A stretch of 64,000 nt of DNA from Afipia sp. GAS231 (GTDB lineage: Bacteria; Pseudomonadota; Alphaproteobacteria; Rhizobiales; Xanthobacteraceae), in assembly GCF_900103365.1 (NCBI RefSeq), contig NZ_LT629703.1, positions 3,472,001 to 3,536,000 of the forward strand, given 5' to 3'. A program made the translations under genes and the position numbers. The notes below the pieces were generated by a model, which saw only the letters and a list, made by a program, of their open reading frames with translations, was not told the DNA's origin and made no database searches. Below, piece after piece: positions 27,970 through 37,577 of the stretch. Position 1 is the stretch's first letter. Every line of letters begins with the position of its first letter.

Positions 27970-28712
27970 TGGCCTCCGATCACGAGCCCGACGATCAGGA
28001 AACGCCGCCGGACGACGGCGCGTCGGCGCATGCGCGCGGCTCGTTCTTCGGCCGCCGCAAGGGTCACAAGCTCCGCAATCATCAGGCCGACCTGATCGAC
28101 AATTTGCTGCCGCATCTGGCGCTCGATATCGGCGGCGGCCCTGCGCCTGCCCGTCTCGCCGAACTGTTCGAAGGCGAGATCAGCGATGTCAGGCTCGAAA
28201 TCGGATTTGGCGGCGGCGAACATCTGATCGCCGAAGCGCAAGCGTTTCCGCATATCGGGTTCATCGGCTGCGAGCCGTATGTGAACGGCATGGCCAAGAT
28301 CCTGACGCAGATCGAAGCCCTCAACATCTCCAACATCCGCCTCTACGCCGGCGACGCCGCCGAATTGCTGGCCTGGGCGCCGCCGCAATCAATGCCGCGG
28401 ATCGACCTGATCCATCCCGATCCCTGGCCGAAGCGGCGGCACTGGAAGCGTCGCTTCGTGCAGGACGCAACCGTCGCGGCGATGGCGCGCATCATCAAAT
28501 CAGGCGGCGAGTTTCGTTTCGTCAGCGACATCGACGATTACTGCGCCTGGACGCTGGCGCATCTAAAACGCTCGCCGGATTTTCTCTGGACCGCGGAGCG
28601 CGCGATCGATTGGCGCCAGCCATGGGACGGCTACACCATGACCCGCTACGGCCGCAAAGCCGAACGCGAGGGCCGCGTCGCGGCGTATTTGAGATTTCGG
28701 AGGGTTGGGTAA
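27966..28712 (+). CDS. trmB: tRNA (guanine-N7-)-methyltransferase
   Basis: A 248-residue SAM enzyme that forms m7G46 in tRNA variable loops. The SAM site EIGFGGGEHL is near residue 79, HPDPWPKRRHWKRRF near 155, and the C-terminal TRYGRKAEREGR matches the T(N/K)(Y/F)E-type tRNA-binding end. An acidic N-terminal tail of about 25 residues precedes the domain. It overlaps the M20 gene by four bases, so they form a pair. Confidence 0.95.
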   Translation: MMASDHEPDDQETPPDDGASAHARGSFFGRRKGHKLRNHQADLIDNLLPHLALDIGGGPAPARLAELFEGEISDVRLEIGFGGGEHLIAEAQAFPHIGFIGCEPYVNGMAKILTQIEALNISNIRLYAGDAAELLAWAPPQSMPRIDLIHPDPWPKRRHWKRRFVQDATVAAMARIIKSGGEFRFVSDIDDYCAWTLAHLKRSPDFLWTAERAIDWRQPWDGYTMTRYGRKAEREGRVAAYLRFRRVG

Positions 28713-28714
28713 CT

Positions 28715-28796
28715 GTCATTCCGGGGCGATGCGAAGCATCGAACCCGGAATCTCTCGAGATTCCGGGTCTGGTCCTTCGGACCATCCCGGAATGAC
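28715..28796. repeat. Intergenic palindromic repeat, GTCATTCCGGG family
   Basis: GTCATTCCGGGGCGATGCGA ... CCATCCCGGAATGAC with the central CGGAATCTCTCGAGATTCCG palindrome. It separates the convergent trmB and dioxygenase-like genes and could serve as a terminator for both. Confidence 0.88.
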
Positions 28797-28806
28797 CGCA
28801 TAAATT

Positions 28807-29652
28807 TTACCCCTTCGCCTCTTCCATCCGCGCTTTCCTCGCGTCGGTGGCTTCCCACACCATGCGCTTGCCGCGCTCGCGGCCGAGCAGTTCGATCGGG
28901 TCGTGGTTGTCGATGTGACCGAACTGTCCCTTGTAGACGCTGTAGCCGCAGAGTTCCTGCAGGCGCCGCGGAAATCGCTTGGCGGTCTCCTGGGGAATGC
29001 CGAGCTGCAGGTTTTCCTGCTGCCGCATCCAGCCCCAGCAATAGGCGCAGGAGAACGCGAACCGCCTCGCATCAGAGGTGTTGGCGCCGCCGCCGTGCCA
29101 GAGCGCGCTGTCGAACAACATCACGCTTCCCGCCGGCATGGTCGCGGTGACGGCGTCATATTCCCTGCCGTATTCCGGCGAGGAAGCGAACTTGTGGCTG
29201 CCCGGCAGAATCCGCGTCGCGCCGTTGTCGTCCCTGAAATCCGACAGCGCCCAGATCGCGTTGATGGTGATCGGAATGTGCGGACGCGGCAGCGGAATCA
29301 ACTGGGTGTCTTCGTGGATCGGCTGCGCTTCCTGGCCGGGCCCGAGCACCAGCGAGCAGAACGAGGACAGCAGACATTCCTTGTCGAGCACACGCTCGAC
29401 CACCGGCAGTACGTTCTCGTGCAGCGGCACTTCCCAGAACAGGTCGTCGTAGGTGAGAAGATTATTGATCCGCACGGTCTTGAAACCCTCGAACGAGGTT
29501 TTCGCTGGACCGAGATGATGTTCGCGCTCGACGCGCTCCAGCGCCTGCTTCAGGCCTTCGACCAGTTCACGGCTCGCCGCCTGCTCGATGACGGTGAAGC
29601 CGTCGTCGCGGATCCGGTCGGCATGGGCTTGAACCTCGACGTCCGTCAGCAT
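28807..29652 (-). CDS. Phytanoyl-CoA dioxygenase family protein
   Basis: A 281-residue Fe(II)/2-oxoglutarate oxygenase-fold protein. Iron ligands are H113 and D115 (PIHEDTQ) and H186 (LWHGGGANTS); R196 is placed to hold the 2-oxoglutarate carboxylate. The facial triad is intact, so the enzyme should be active; the hydroxylation substrate is unknown. GGGAGCCC precedes the ATG at 29652. It is the only such gene in the window and has no pathway neighbours. Confidence 0.88.
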   Translation of the reverse strand: MLTDVEVQAHADRIRDDGFTVIEQAASRELVEGLKQALERVEREHHLGPAKTSFEGFKTVRINNLLTYDDLFWEVPLHENVLPVVERVLDKECLLSSFCSLVLGPGQEAQPIHEDTQLIPLPRPHIPITINAIWALSDFRDDNGATRILPGSHKFASSPEYGREYDAVTATMPAGSVMLFDSALWHGGGANTSDARRFAFSCAYCWGWMRQQENLQLGIPQETAKRFPRRLQELCGYSVYKGQFGHIDNHDPIELLGRERGKRMVWEATDARKARMEEAKG

Positions 29653-29733
29653 TTTTTTGGGCTCCCTGTCGTGACGCTGTTCCGCGTCTTCGGGACACAG
29701 GATAGCGCGATCGTCAGAGATTGGGCAATTCCG

Positions 29734-30816
29734 TCAAGCTAGCGGACGGGTCTTCCAGAAGCCGACCACGCGTTCGGCGGTCGAAGGCATCAGGCGCGCG
29801 AAATTGACGCGCGCGTTTTCAATATCCGCCGGCGATGCCACCCGGTTCGGGCCGAGCCGGAGCAGGATCAGGGCGCGCACGGTCGCCCATTCCAGGTTGA
29901 CCGCCTTGCCGGCGATCAGGATCGGATCGTAGCGGTCGCCGGTAATCAGGCGATCCAGCGTCGCAATCTTGACACCGGTCATCGCCGACAGCGCCGCGAT
30001 CGATTCCTCGTATTTGTGGGATTTGGCAAAGCCGAGCAGCGCGCTTTCGTTCAGTTCGCCGGCGCTATGCAGCGCGAGAACGGTGCGCTGCGCCGGCGCG
30101 AAGTCGCGGCTGCTCTCGACCCGATCCGCGATGCCGGAGATCTCGTTCATCGCCCGCTTGATCGCCATTTGCCGGGCTGGCTTGACCACCTCGAACAAGC
30201 GGCGGCGGATCACGTCGATCGATCCGGACAGCAGATCCTTCAACTGCTCGGCCGAGAGATCGTCGCGCTGGCCGACCTTGAGCGTCAGCACGCCGTCCTG
30301 GCCGGCACGCTTGATCAACGTCGAATAACCGTCAGACGAGAAGGCCGCGCCGGCATTGCTGGCCGCGCCCCTGACGACGTCGCGATTGCCGCGGAGAACC
30401 ATGACGTCGGTGAGGCCGGACGAGAGCGCGGGCCGTTCCGTCATCGCCAGCAGATGGCCCTGACCTTTGGCCTGGGCAATCTCGATCAGCGTCGGCTCGT
30501 CGATCACGGACGATCGCCGCAGCAGCGGTCCCGCGATCGCAATTTCGTCCTCGTGCGCGAGCTGGCCGACCAATCCGCGCGGCGCGTTGGCCAGCAACGA
30601 TAGCCGCTCGGCCAGATTGGCGCGCGCGGCAAGTTCGGCATGCGGGACGAGGCTGGTCAGCACACCGTCGAACAGATCGACGTGATCGGCGCGGAAACTC
30701 GCGGCACCCTGCAGGAATAATTCGCTGATCCGCCGCGCGGCGTCAGCCCGCCGTTTCGGGTCGCCACGCCGGACGATGTCGTCAAGTTCCGGGATCAGCG
30801 TTGCCGCGGTGGTCAT
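29734..30816 (-). CDS. DUF2336 domain-containing protein
   Basis: A 360-residue, mostly helical soluble protein typical of alphaproteobacteria. It begins TAATLIPELDDIVRRGD and is built of short helical repeats of HEAT-like appearance (RISELFLQGAASF, LAERLSLLANAPRGLV, DEPTLIEIAQAKGQGH). No catalytic motif is visible; function unknown. I use the ATG at 30816, which has GGATGGG upstream, rather than a TTG four codons earlier. It is divergent from the rimP operon. Confidence 0.86.
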   Translation of the reverse strand: MTTAATLIPELDDIVRRGDPKRRADAARRISELFLQGAASFRADHVDLFDGVLTSLVPHAELAARANLAERLSLLANAPRGLVGQLAHEDEIAIAGPLLRRSSVIDEPTLIEIAQAKGQGHLLAMTERPALSSGLTDVMVLRGNRDVVRGAASNAGAAFSSDGYSTLIKRAGQDGVLTLKVGQRDDLSAEQLKDLLSGSIDVIRRRLFEVVKPARQMAIKRAMNEISGIADRVESSRDFAPAQRTVLALHSAGELNESALLGFAKSHKYEESIAALSAMTGVKIATLDRLITGDRYDPILIAGKAVNLEWATVRALILLRLGPNRVASPADIENARVNFARLMPSTAERVVGFWKTRPLA

Positions 30817-30942
30817 CAACCCATCCAAACCGGCCGAACTGGCTGGTTTTCGGGCAATCTAGGCATCGTAGGTGAATGAAGGGTTAGGTTTTGCGGTACC
30901 CCGGGAAACCCCGCAAAATCGCCCGCTGACGGCGCGCAGGCC

Positions 30943-30971
30943 TTGCCGGATTGCGGGAAAACGGCTATATC
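30943..30971 (+). promoter_or_regulatory. Promoter of the rimP-nusA-infB operon
   Basis: TTGCCG at 30943-30948 and TATATC at 30966-30971 are separated by exactly 17 bases, a good sigma70/RpoD-type match. The predicted start near 30978 would give a leader of about 175 nt before rimP, which contains the hairpin at 31009-31038. Confidence 0.6.
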
Positions 30972-31008
30972 CGCGGCAACTTAAAGTTCTCATACGATCG
31001 CGTATCGA

Positions 31009-31038
31009 GAGTGGGCCCTTCCGGACCCGCTCTTTTTT
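31009..31038 (+). terminator. Attenuator-like terminator hairpin in the rimP leader
   Basis: GAGTGGG (31009-31015) pairs with CCCGCTC (31026-31032) and is followed by six T's at 31033-31038, the form of an intrinsic terminator. It lies about 30 nt after the predicted transcription start and 115 bases before rimP, so it is placed to cut the operon transcript short. Confidence 0.6.
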
Positions 31039-31152
31039 ATTACCTGAACGACCCTAGCCCGCAAACGGGCGAAAGGCTAAATTCAGGGAGCCGGCCGGGT
31101 GCAATTGAGCCCGACGTAAACCCTTGTAAATAAGACGCTTTTGACCCTAGAC

Positions 31153-31917
31153 ATGACCGATCCAACTACTGGTTCCGTGGATATCGACCTGTTGGCCGAG
31201 CCCCGTCTCGTCGTCGAGCCGGGCGTGGCCGCGCGGGTGTCCGCGGTTGCCGGACCGGTGTTGCAGGGGCTGGGCTACCGGCTGGTCCGGATCAAGATCT
31301 CCGCCGAGGCCGGCTGCACGGTCCAGATCATGGCCGAACGGCCCGATGGCACCATGCAGATCGAGGATTGCGAGGCGATCTCGCGGGCGCTGTCGCCGGT
31401 GCTCGATATCGCCGACCCGATCGAGAAGGCCTACCGGCTGGAAATTTCGTCGCCGGGCATCGACCGCCCGCTGGTGCGCCGGTCCGACTTCGAGCGCTAC
31501 GCCGGTCATCTGGTCAAGGTCGAGATGGCGGTCGCCCATCAGGGCCGCAAGCGTTTTCGCGGACACCTTGCCGGCGTCGAGGGCGACGCCGTGCGGCTGC
31601 ATCCCGATGGCGTCCGCACCAGCGAAGATGATGATGTGCTGCTGGTGATGGAAGACATCTCCGATGCACGCTTGGTGCTGACCGACGAGTTGATCGCGGA
31701 ATCAATGCGACGCGGCAAGCAGGCCGAGCGCGAGTTGAAGCAGAGTCTTGGAATCGCGCCGCCACCTCCGCCGCATGCGAAGCGCAGCGATCCGACCAAG
31801 AGCAACAAGCCCAAGCCGAAGCCGCTGAAGAAGCCGCTTCCGAAGAATACCAAGAAACACCGCCTCGCCGCGCAAGGTCTGCCCGGCGGCGAATTCGATC
31901 CTACCGAAGGAGACTAG
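31153..31917 (+). CDS. rimP: Ribosome maturation factor RimP
   Basis: A 254-residue 30S assembly factor. Conserved core: [10 protein letters not shown] near residue 40, [36 protein letters not shown] (about 75-110), then the SH3-like C-terminal domain. A lysine/proline-rich tail ([20 protein letters not shown]) of about 60 residues is added, as in other Bradyrhizobium-group proteins. I use the ATG at 31153; a TTG at 31141 is an alternative. nusA begins 3 bases after the stop. Confidence 0.94.
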   Translation: MTDPTTGSVDIDLLAEPRLVVEPGVAARVSAVAGPVLQGLGYRLVRIKISAEAGCTVQIMAERPDGTMQIEDCEAISRALSPVLDIADPIEKAYRLEISSPGIDRPLVRRSDFERYAGHLVKVEMAVAHQGRKRFRGHLAGVEGDAVRLHPDGVRTSEDDDVLLVMEDISDARLVLTDELIAESMRRGKQAERELKQSLGIAPPPPPHAKRSDPTKSNKPKPKPLKKPLPKNTKKHRLAAQGLPGGEFDPTEGD

Positions 31918-31920
31918 GTC

Positions 31921-33531
31921 ATGGCAGTCAGTGCCAACAAACTCGAACTGCTGCAGATCGCGGATGCCGTCGCCCGCGAAAAATCGATCGATCGTTCGAT
32001 CGTGATCGCCGCGATGGAAGACGCCATCGCCAAGGCGGCCCGTGCCCGCTACGGCAGCGAGACCGACGTTCACGCCGAGATCGACGCCAAGAAGGGCGAG
32101 CTCAGGCTGTCGCGCCACATGCTGGTGGTCGAACTGGTCGAGAATTCCTCGAACCAGATCTCGCTGGCGGACGCGCAGCGCGCCAATCCCGGCGCCCAGG
32201 TCGGCGACACCATCGCCGACACCCTGCCGCCGCTGGAATACGGACGCATCGCCGCGCAGTCGGCCAAGCAGGTGATCGTGCAGAAGGTGCGCGAGGCCGA
32301 GCGCGACCGGCAGTACCAGGAATTCAAGGACCGCATCGGCGACATCGTCAACGGCGTGGTCAAGCGCGTCGAATATGGCAGCGTGATCGTCGATCTCGGC
32401 CGCGGTGAAGCCATCGTGCGCCGCGACGAAATGCTGCCGCGCGAAGTGTTCCGCAACGGCGACCGCGTTCGCGCCTACATCTTCGACGTCCGGCGCGAAA
32501 CCCGCGGACCGCAGATTTTCCTCTCCCGCACCCATCCGCAGTTCATGGCGAAGCTGTTCGCGCAGGAAGTGCCGGAAATCTATGACGGCATCGTCGAGAT
32601 CAAGGCGGTGGCCCGCGATCCCGGCTCGCGCGCGAAAATCGGCGTGATTTCAAGGGATTCCTCGGTCGATCCTGTCGGCGCCTGCGTCGGCATGCGCGGT
32701 TCGCGCGTGCAGGCGGTGGTCAACGAGTTGCAGGGCGAGAAGATCGACATCATTCCGTGGTCGCCCGATATCGCGACCTTTGTCGTCAACGCGCTGGCGC
32801 CTGCCGAAGTCGCCAAGGTCGTGATCGACGAAGAGCGCGAGCGGATCGAGGTCGTGGTGCCCGACACCAACAACCAGCTCTCGCTGGCGATCGGCCGCAG
32901 AGGCCAGAACGTACGGCTGGCTTCGCAGCTGACCGGCTGGGATATCGACATCCTCACCGAGCAGGAAGAATCCGAGCGCCGCCAGGCCGATTTCGAGAAC
33001 TCCACGCGCGTCTTCATGGAAGCGCTGAATGTCGACGAAGTGGTCGGGCAGTTGCTGGCCTCGGAAGGCTTCACTTCGGTCGAGGAACTCGCGCTGGTCG
33101 ACGCCAAGGAACTGGCCGGTATCGAGGGTTTTGACGACGAAACCGCCAACGAGCTGCAGAGCCGGGCGAGAGAATATCTGGAACAGCTCGAGACGGAGCT
33201 GGAAAACAAACGTAAGGAACTCGGTGTGGATGACGCTTTGAAAACGGTGCCCGGCGTAACCTCGAAAATGCTGGTGAAATTCGGCGAGAACGACATCAAG
33301 TCGGTCGAGGATCTGGCGGGCTGCGCCACCGACGACCTGGTCGGCTGGACCGAGCGCAAGGAAGGCGGCGAGCCGACCAAGCACCCCGGCATTCTCGACG
33401 CCAACGAGACCTCCCGCGACGATGCCGAGCGCATGATCATGCAGGCGCGCGTCATTGCCGGCTGGATCACCGAGGCCGACCTCGCCAAGCAGGCGGAGAC
33501 GGCCGAGGCTGCTGAAGACGAAACGGCGTAG
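31921..33531 (+). CDS. nusA: Transcription termination/antitermination protein NusA
   Basis: A 536-residue RNA-polymerase-binding factor. N-terminal domain 1-130; S1 domain about 140-205 (DIVNGVVKRVEYGSVIVDLG); two KH domains about 230-350 with GMRG and GRRG loops; then two helix-hairpin-helix (AR-type) repeats at about 365-430 and 440-500. The two C-terminal repeats match the E. coli-like long form. An acidic tail ends the protein. Second gene of the rimP operon. Confidence 0.97.
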   Translation: MAVSANKLELLQIADAVAREKSIDRSIVIAAMEDAIAKAARARYGSETDVHAEIDAKKGELRLSRHMLVVELVENSSNQISLADAQRANPGAQVGDTIADTLPPLEYGRIAAQSAKQVIVQKVREAERDRQYQEFKDRIGDIVNGVVKRVEYGSVIVDLGRGEAIVRRDEMLPREVFRNGDRVRAYIFDVRRETRGPQIFLSRTHPQFMAKLFAQEVPEIYDGIVEIKAVARDPGSRAKIGVISRDSSVDPVGACVGMRGSRVQAVVNELQGEKIDIIPWSPDIATFVVNALAPAEVAKVVIDEERERIEVVVPDTNNQLSLAIGRRGQNVRLASQLTGWDIDILTEQEESERRQADFENSTRVFMEALNVDEVVGQLLASEGFTSVEELALVDAKELAGIEGFDDETANELQSRAREYLEQLETELENKRKELGVDDALKTVPGVTSKMLVKFGENDIKSVEDLAGCATDDLVGWTERKEGGEPTKHPGILDANETSRDDAERMIMQARVIAGWITEADLAKQAETAEAAEDETA

Positions 33532-33607
33532 GGCTAAGTGTTCCGCAACATCCGATACCGTTTCTGCGCGCATCCCGTGCGCAGATGACCGGAGTGACCG
33601 AACAGGC

Positions 33608-34291
33608 ATGCTCGCTTTGGCTGACCCCGATCTCGACAATGGGCCGCGGACCGACAGGTCCGCGACCATGCGGATGTGCGCGGTCAGCCGCGAGGTACGT
33701 CCGATCGACGAACTGATCCGGTTCGTCGTCTCGCCCGCGGGCGAAGTGATCCCCGATTTGAAGCGCAAATTGCCCGGCCGCGGCCTGTGGGTCTCGGCGT
33801 CGCGCCAGACCGTTGCGGAAGCGGTGCGGCGTAACCAATTTAGCAAGGGGTTCAAGCGCCAGGTCCGGGCTGCTGCGACCCTCCCCGCCGACACCGAAGC
33901 GTTGCTGGTCCGGAGCTGCACCGACGCGCTGGCCATGGCCGCCAAGGCCGGTCAGGTCGTTTCCGGCTTCAGCAAGGTCGAGGGGGCGCTCCAGCACGGC
34001 CAGGCCGCAGCCCTGATCCACGCTTCCGACGGCGCCGCCGACGGAATCCGCAAATTGGACGCGATCGCCGGGCAGAGAAGCGGAAATTCCGGTGAATCGC
34101 CGGTTTTTCCGATCGTTACTGTTTTAGCGTCCGAACAATTGGATTTGGCACTGGGGCGGTCAAATGTGATACATGCTGCCCTGCTCGCGGGCCCGGCGAG
34201 CAAGACGTTCCTGTCGCGCTGCCAAATCCTGGTCCGATACCGGATGGCCGATGACGACAAGACCGCCAATGCGGCCAGAAATTCTGACTAA
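33608..34291 (+). CDS. YlxR-like RNA-binding protein fused to an L7Ae-like domain (DUF448)
   Basis: A 227-residue protein. The YlxR domain at about 20-85 has MRMCAVSREVRPIDELIRFV and the GRGLWVS motif. It is followed by an L7Ae/L30e-like half (about 95-220, EALLVRSCTDALAMAAKAGQVVSGFSKVEGAL). Both folds bind RNA. In alphaproteobacteria this fusion always lies between nusA and infB, but its task is not well defined. The ATG at 33608 is chosen because the family sequence starts there; the upstream frame overlaps nusA and is translated from its other frame. Confidence 0.9.
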   Translation: MLALADPDLDNGPRTDRSATMRMCAVSREVRPIDELIRFVVSPAGEVIPDLKRKLPGRGLWVSASRQTVAEAVRRNQFSKGFKRQVRAAATLPADTEALLVRSCTDALAMAAKAGQVVSGFSKVEGALQHGQAAALIHASDGAADGIRKLDAIAGQRSGNSGESPVFPIVTVLASEQLDLALGRSNVIHAALLAGPASKTFLSRCQILVRYRMADDDKTANAARNSD

Positions 34292-34348
34292 CGAAGACAG
34301 CTTCAAAGACGGTGCGTACGCACCACGCAACAAGATTAGGACTGCTGA

Positions 34349-37015
34349 ATGGTTGATACCAAAACGCCTGGCGACAAGACTTTGAGTGTCAGCAAGACCC
34401 TGACCCTCAAGCCGCGTGTCGAAACCGGCACCGTGCGCCAGAGCTTCAGCCACGGCCGGACCAAGCAGGTCGTGGTCGAAAAGCGCGGCAAGCGCCGCGT
34501 CGGCGGCGACGCGCCGGCGACCGAAACCCATGCGCCCGAGCCGGTCGCAGCCGCGCCGAAGCCGGCCGCGGCTCCCGTAGCAAAGGCGCCGCTCTCCCGC
34601 CCCGCACCCGCAGCCCCCCGCGGCGGTTCCGGCGTCGTGCTCCGCACCCTGACCGAAGACGAGCGCTCCGCGCGCGCCAGCGCGCTGGCCGACGCCAAGG
34701 TCCGTGAAATCGAAGAGCGGCGGATCGCCGAGGAAGAGGCCAAGCGCCGCTCGAGCAAGGAAGGCATCGAGCAGGCCGAACGCGAAGCCGCCGAAGCCCG
34801 CCGCAAGGCCGAGGAAGAACGGCACCGGATCGAAGAGGAAGCCAAGCGCAAAGCCGAGATCGAAGCCAAGAAGCGATTCGGCGAGGCCGAAGCCAAGACC
34901 GCTGCGGCTGCAGCTCCGGCGGCGGCGCGCCCCGGCGCAGCCCGCCCGGCCGGCGCCCGTCCGGCTACCACCGCGGCAGTGCCGCCGGCGCGTGCGCCTG
35001 GCGTCGCGGCCGATGGGTCCGACGAGGATGAAGGTCCGCGCCAGGTCCGTCGCGGTCCCGGCGGCGCCATGCGCCCCGTGGTCCCGCCGAAAACGACCCA
35101 CACCAAGCCCGGGCCGCAGAAGGACCGCGGCCGCCTGACGCTGGTCACCGCGCTCACTGCCGACGACGTGCGCGAGCGTTCGATCGCCTCGTTCCGCCGC
35201 CGCACCCAGCGCCTGAAGGGACACGCCGCCAACGAGCCGAAAGAAAAGCTCATCCGCGAAGTGACGATCCCGGAAGCCATCACGATCCAGGAACTCGCCA
35301 ACCGCATGACCGAGCGCGCGGTCGACGTCATCCGCCTGCTGATGAAGCAGGGCGCGATGCACAAGATCACCGACGTGATCGATGCCGACACCGCGCAGCT
35401 GATCGCCGAGGAAATGGGCCACAGCGTCAAGCGCGTCGCCGCCTCCGACGTTGAAGAGGGCCTGTTCGACATCGTCGAAGATTCCTCGGATACCGAACCG
35501 CGTTCGCCGGTCGTTACCGTGATGGGCCATGTCGACCACGGCAAGACCTCGCTGCTCGACGCGCTGCGCCACGCCAACGTGGTCTCCGGCGAAGCCGGCG
35601 GCATTACCCAGCATATCGGCGCCTATCAGGTGACCTCGCCGGAAAGTGGCAAGAAGATCACCTTCATCGATACGCCCGGCCACGCCGCGTTCACCGCGAT
35701 GCGCGCGCGCGGCGCCAAGGTCACCGACATCGTGATCCTGGTGGTGGCGGCCGATGACGGCGTCATGCCGCAGACGATCGAGGCGATCAACCACGCCAAG
35801 GCCGCGAAGGTTCCGATGATCGTGGCGATCAACAAGATCGACAAGCCCGACGCCAAGCCGGAGCGCGTGCGCACCGAATTGCTGCAACATGAAGTGCAGG
35901 TCGAATCGTTCGGCGGCGATGTCGTTGACGTCGAAGTATCAGCCAAGAACAAGACCAATCTCGACAAGCTGCTCGAGATGATCGCGCTGCAGGCCGAACT
36001 GCTCGACCTCAAGACCAATTCGGAACGTCCGGCCGAAGGCACCGTGATCGAAGCCAAGCTCGATCGCGGCCGCGGCCCGGTCGCAACCGTGCTGGTCCAG
36101 CGCGGCACGCTCAAGGTCGGTGACATCATCGTCGCCGGCGCCGAAATGGGCCGCGTCCGCGCGCTGATCTCCGATCAGGGCGAGAACCTCACCGCGGCCG
36201 GACCGTCGGTCCCGGTCGAAGTGCTCGGCTTCAACGGCCCGCCGGAAGCCGGCGATCGCCTCGCCGTGGTCGAGAACGAAGCCCGCGCCCGTCAGGTCAC
36301 GAGCTATCGCGCCCACCAGAAGCGCGAAAACGCCGCCGCCTCGATTTCCGGCATGCGCGGCTCGCTCGAACAGATGATGTCGCAGCTCAAGACAGCGGGC
36401 CGCAAGGAATTCCCGCTGATCGTGAAGGCCGACGTGCAGGGTTCCCTGGAAGCGATTTTGGGATCGCTGGAAAAGCTCGGCACCGACGAAGTCGCAGCGC
36501 GCATCCTGCATGCGGGCGTCGGCGGCATCTCGGAATCCGACGTCACGCTGGCGGAAGGCTTCAACGCCGCGATCATCGGCTTCTCGGTTCGCGCCAACAA
36601 GGAAGCCGCGGCGGCTGCAAAGCGTAACGGCATCGAGATCCGCTACTACAACATCATCTACGATCTCGTCGACGACATCAAAAAGGCGATGTCCGGCCTG
36701 CTCGCACCGACGCTGCGCGAAACCATGCTCGGCAACGCCCAGATCCTGGAAGTGTTCAACATTTCCAAGGTCGGCAAGGTCGCCGGCTGCCGCGTCACCG
36801 ACGGCACCGTGGAACGCGGCGCCAATGTGCGCCTGATTCGCGACAACGTCGTCGTGCACGAAGGCAAGCTGTCGACGCTGAAGCGCTTCAAGGACGAAGT
36901 GAAGGAAGTGCAGTCCGGCCAGGAATGCGGCATGGCGTTCGAGAATTACGGCGACATGCGTCCCGGCGACGTTATCGAGTGTTATCGCGTGGAAACCATC
37001 CAGCGCAGTCTGTAA
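34349..37015 (+). CDS. infB: Translation initiation factor IF-2
   Basis: An 888-residue GTPase that places fMet-tRNA on the 30S subunit. Lysine/alanine/glutamate-rich N-terminal region with a coiled coil at about 110-190 ([15 protein letters not shown]...). The G domain starts near residue 385: G1 [10 protein letters not shown]3 DTPGH, G4 NKID. Domains II, III and IV follow to the end ([21 protein letters not shown]). The long proline/alanine region at about 185-225 is low-complexity, as is usual in this family. Confidence 0.98.
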   Translation: MVDTKTPGDKTLSVSKTLTLKPRVETGTVRQSFSHGRTKQVVVEKRGKRRVGGDAPATETHAPEPVAAAPKPAAAPVAKAPLSRPAPAAPRGGSGVVLRTLTEDERSARASALADAKVREIEERRIAEEEAKRRSSKEGIEQAEREAAEARRKAEEERHRIEEEAKRKAEIEAKKRFGEAEAKTAAAAAPAAARPGAARPAGARPATTAAVPPARAPGVAADGSDEDEGPRQVRRGPGGAMRPVVPPKTTHTKPGPQKDRGRLTLVTALTADDVRERSIASFRRRTQRLKGHAANEPKEKLIREVTIPEAITIQELANRMTERAVDVIRLLMKQGAMHKITDVIDADTAQLIAEEMGHSVKRVAASDVEEGLFDIVEDSSDTEPRSPVVTVMGHVDHGKTSLLDALRHANVVSGEAGGITQHIGAYQVTSPESGKKITFIDTPGHAAFTAMRARGAKVTDIVILVVAADDGVMPQTIEAINHAKAAKVPMIVAINKIDKPDAKPERVRTELLQHEVQVESFGGDVVDVEVSAKNKTNLDKLLEMIALQAELLDLKTNSERPAEGTVIEAKLDRGRGPVATVLVQRGTLKVGDIIVAGAEMGRVRALISDQGENLTAAGPSVPVEVLGFNGPPEAGDRLAVVENEARARQVTSYRAHQKRENAAASISGMRGSLEQMMSQLKTAGRKEFPLIVKADVQGSLEAILGSLEKLGTDEVAARILHAGVGGISESDVTLAEGFNAAIIGFSVRANKEAAAAAKRNGIEIRYYNIIYDLVDDIKKAMSGLLAPTLRETMLGNAQILEVFNISKVGKVAGCRVTDGTVERGANVRLIRDNVVVHEGKLSTLKRFKDEVKEVQSGQECGMAFENYGDMRPGDVIECYRVETIQRSL

Positions 37016-37053
37016 GTCCAAATCTTACAGGCGCTGGATATTTCGAACTAAAC

Positions 37054-37147
37054 CGTCATGCCCCGCGAAAGCGGGGCATCCAGTAGTCACCGCAATTAAA
37101 TTTGAGCACGGAATACTGGATCACCCGCCTTCGCGGGTGATGACGAC
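37054..37147. repeat. Intergenic repeat, CGTCATGCCCCGCGAAAGCGGGGCAT type
   Basis: Two hairpins, CCCCGCGAAAGCGGGG and TCACCCGCCTTCGCGGGTGA, flank a spacer with CCAGTA/TACTGG arms. A related copy is at 56416-56514. It sits inside the operon, between infB and rbfA, where the hairpins could block exonucleases or modulate read-through. Confidence 0.8.
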
Positions 37148-37163
37148 AATTGGGATTTTAACA

Positions 37164-37577
37164 ATGCCCCGTCACCACACCAAGAGTTCCGCTCCCGGCG
37201 GCTCGCAACGGCAATTGCGCGTCGGCGAGACCGTACGCCATGCGGTCGCCGATATTCTGTCGCAGGGTAACGTCCACGACCCCGATCTCGAAGGCCACAT
37301 TATTACGGTTCCCGAGGTACGCATGTCGCCAGACCTGAAACTCGCCACCGTTTACGTGATGCCGCTCGGCGGCCGCGACACCGACGTGGTGCTCGCAGCA
37401 CTCGAGCGCAACAAGAAATTCCTGCGCGGCGAGATTGCGCACCGCGTTAACCTGAAATTTGCGCCTGATCTTCGCTTCCGCACCGACGAACGATTCGACG
37501 AAGCGGAACGTATCGAGAAATTACTGCGAACACCTGCGGTGCAAAGAGACCTCGCACCCGATTCGGACGACGAATGA
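37164..37577 (+). CDS. rbfA: Ribosome-binding factor A
   Basis: A 137-residue KH-fold 30S maturation and cold-shock factor. [19 protein letters not shown] opens the domain; [16 protein letters not shown] and the AxG-type kink region follow, and [18 protein letters not shown] closes it. The ATG at 37164 comes directly after the palindromic repeat. The stop overlaps the truB start (ATGA). Confidence 0.95.
   Translation: MPRHHTKSSAPGGSQRQLRVGETVRHAVADILSQGNVHDPDLEGHIITVPEVRMSPDLKLATVYVMPLGGRDTDVVLAALERNKKFLRGEIAHRVNLKFAPDLRFRTDERFDEAERIEKLLRTPAVQRDLAPDSDDE

Noticed and set aside
33455..33607. Longer N-terminus for the YlxR-like protein
   Set aside because: This part overlaps the end of nusA in another frame and is arginine-rich; the family begins at 33608.
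34160..35890. Open frame of 576 codons on the minus strand
   Set aside because: Lies opposite infB; glycine/arginine/alanine-rich shadow of the infB N-terminal repeats.
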